Source: an uncultured Devosia sp. (GTDB taxonomy: Bacteria > Pseudomonadota > Alphaproteobacteria > Rhizobiales > Devosiaceae). Taken from it: a DNA stretch of 62,157 nt. Made by a program: the position numbers and the translations under genes. The stretch lies in assembly GCF_946479885.1 (NCBI RefSeq), contig NZ_CAMLHM010000019.1, positions 1 through 62,157 of the forward strand, written 5' to 3'. Each line of letters opens with the position of its first letter. Positions within the stretch are counted from its first letter, which is position 1. Shown piece after piece: positions 61,332-62,157 of the stretch. Under the pieces are notes generated by a model. That model had not been told where the DNA came from, ran no database searches, and saw nothing but the letters and a program-made list of their open reading frames with translations.

Positions 61332-61646
61332 ATGGGCTTGGGTATCGGGCTCGGTCACTACCTGACCGTAGCAGCAATCCTGTTCACGCTCGGCGTGTTC
61401 GGCATCTTCATCAACCGCAAGAACGTCATCGTTATCCTGATGTCGGTCGAGCTGATCCTGTTGGCGGTCAACCTCAACATGGTGGCCTTCAGCGCCACGC
61501 TCAATGATCTGCAGGGCCAGATCTTTGCGCTGCTGATCCTCACTGTGGCTGCCGCCGAGGCCGCCATCGGCCTTGCCATCCTCGTCATTTTCTACCGCAA
61601 CCGCGGCTCCATCGCGGTTGAGGACATCAGCAGCATGAAGGGCTAA
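61332..61646 (+). CDS. nuoK: NADH-quinone oxidoreductase subunit K
   Basis: A 104-residue membrane subunit with three membrane segments. Conserved Glu residues in [16 protein letters not shown] (about 37-52) and [16 protein letters not shown] (about 70-85) form part of the proton channel. AGGAGG lies 8 bases before the ATG. Confidence 0.96.
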   Translation: MGLGIGLGHYLTVAAILFTLGVFGIFINRKNVIVILMSVELILLAVNLNMVAFSATLNDLQGQIFALLILTVAAAEAAIGLAILVIFYRNRGSIAVEDISSMKG

Positions 61647-61655
61647 GCCACCGCT

Positions 61656-62157
61656 ATGATCTATCAGGCGATTGTTTTCCTGCCCCTCATCGGCGCGTTG
61701 ATCGCGGGGCTGTTGGGCCGCACCATCGGGCATCGACCGAGCGAATATATCACCACCGGCCTCCTGCTGATTTCGGCGGTGCTGAGCTGGGTCGTCTTCC
61801 TGCCCGTCGCCTTTGGCGGCGGCCTGGCCGGTGCCGTGGTCGATGGTCATACGGCAGTGGTCAAAGTCGAAGTCATGCGCTGGATCCAGGTCGGTGACAT
61901 GGACCTGCGCTGGATCCTGCGCATCGATACGCTCACGGCCATCATGCTGGTCGTGGTCAACACGGTCTCGAGCCTGGTGCACGTCTATTCCATCGGCTAC
62001 ATGGCCGATGACCCGCACCGCAACCGTTTCTTCGCGTATCTCTCGCTCTTCACCTTCGCCATGCTGATGCTGGTGACGGCCGATAACTTCTTGCAGATGT
62101 TTTTCGGCTGGGAAGGCGTGGGCCTGGCGTCCTATCTGCTCATCGGCTTCTGGTACA
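61656..62157 (+). CDS. nuoL: NADH-quinone oxidoreductase subunit L (partial, cut by window end)
   Basis: The first 167 residues of the large antiporter-like subunit. Membrane segments start with [15 protein letters not shown] (about 7-21) and [18 protein letters not shown]. The segment [27 protein letters not shown] (about 91-117), the [40 protein letters not shown] region (about 127-167) and its key Glu are intact up to the end. The family is about 640 residues long, so about three quarters lie outside. Confidence 0.96.
   Translation, partial: MIYQAIVFLPLIGALIAGLLGRTIGHRPSEYITTGLLLISAVLSWVVFLPVAFGGGLAGAVVDGHTAVVKVEVMRWIQVGDMDLRWILRIDTLTAIMLVVVNTVSSLVHVYSIGYMADDPHRNRFFAYLSLFTFAMLMLVTADNFLQMFFGWEGVGLASYLLIGFWY

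Overview
The window looks like a chromosomal segment of an alphaproteobacterium of the Hyphomicrobiales, probably Devosia-like. This is inferred from the high GC content, a compact nuoA-L order with a NuoE carrying a long Ala/Lys-rich tail, two small Omp25/Omp31-type barrels, and intergenic palindromes typical of rhizobia and relatives. The species cannot be fixed from sequence alone.

Layout. (1) 1-1765: tRNA-Val(TAC), tRNA-Asp(GTC), one or two small hypothetical genes and an RBBP9-type hydrolase. (2) 1864-17502: organosulfur scavenging. An Rrf2 regulator and an FAD protein are followed by a salvage set for S-substituted cysteines (two luciferase-like flavin monooxygenases, an M20 deacylase, a GNAT), a cystine-type ABC importer with two paralogous binding proteins and a third flavin monooxygenase, and tauABC with a frameshifted ssuD. 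Related AT-rich motifs precede four transcription units here. (3) 17499-24365: an ApbE-linked flavinylation locus on the minus strand (a DUF2271 protein, a PepSY/flavodoxin/FNR reductase, ApbE and a small exported protein). It is divergent from a two-component system and a VIT-family metal transporter. Three genes here carry lesions: an in-frame stop in DUF2271, a 4-nt loss at the phospho-acceptor of the response regulator, and a missing N-box in the kinase. (4) 24523-31177: a spermidine/putrescine-type ABC importer with an Asp/Glu/hydantoin racemase and a GNAT, divergent from an FCD GntR regulator. (5) 31214-40982: a guanidine assimilation operon (NitT/TauT-type importer, two carboxyguanidine-deiminase-type subunits, a urea/guanidine carboxylase and an allophanate hydrolase) behind a guanidine-I riboswitch with its own terminator. 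(6) 41371-48681: a BMP-type ABC importer with two biuret-hydrolase-like cysteine hydrolases, an AtzH-like protein and a second FCD GntR. (7) 48850-51335: exported MsrA and two outer-membrane barrels. (8) 51609-end: respiratory complex I, nuoA to a partial nuoL.

How it fits together. Regions 2 and 4-6 read as scavenging systems for sulfur and nitrogen. Each of the three nitrogen operons has a close sigma-54 -24/-12 promoter match at a sensible distance from its first gene, which suggests nitrogen-starvation (NtrC) control. The guanidine operon adds a ligand-sensing riboswitch just downstream of its sigma-54 start. Allophanate is a likely shared intermediate: carboxyguanidine deimination yields it, biuret hydrolysis would also yield it, and the window has one allophanate hydrolase. 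The least described part is the BMP-transporter/hydrolase/AtzH-like operon, whose substrate is not evident.
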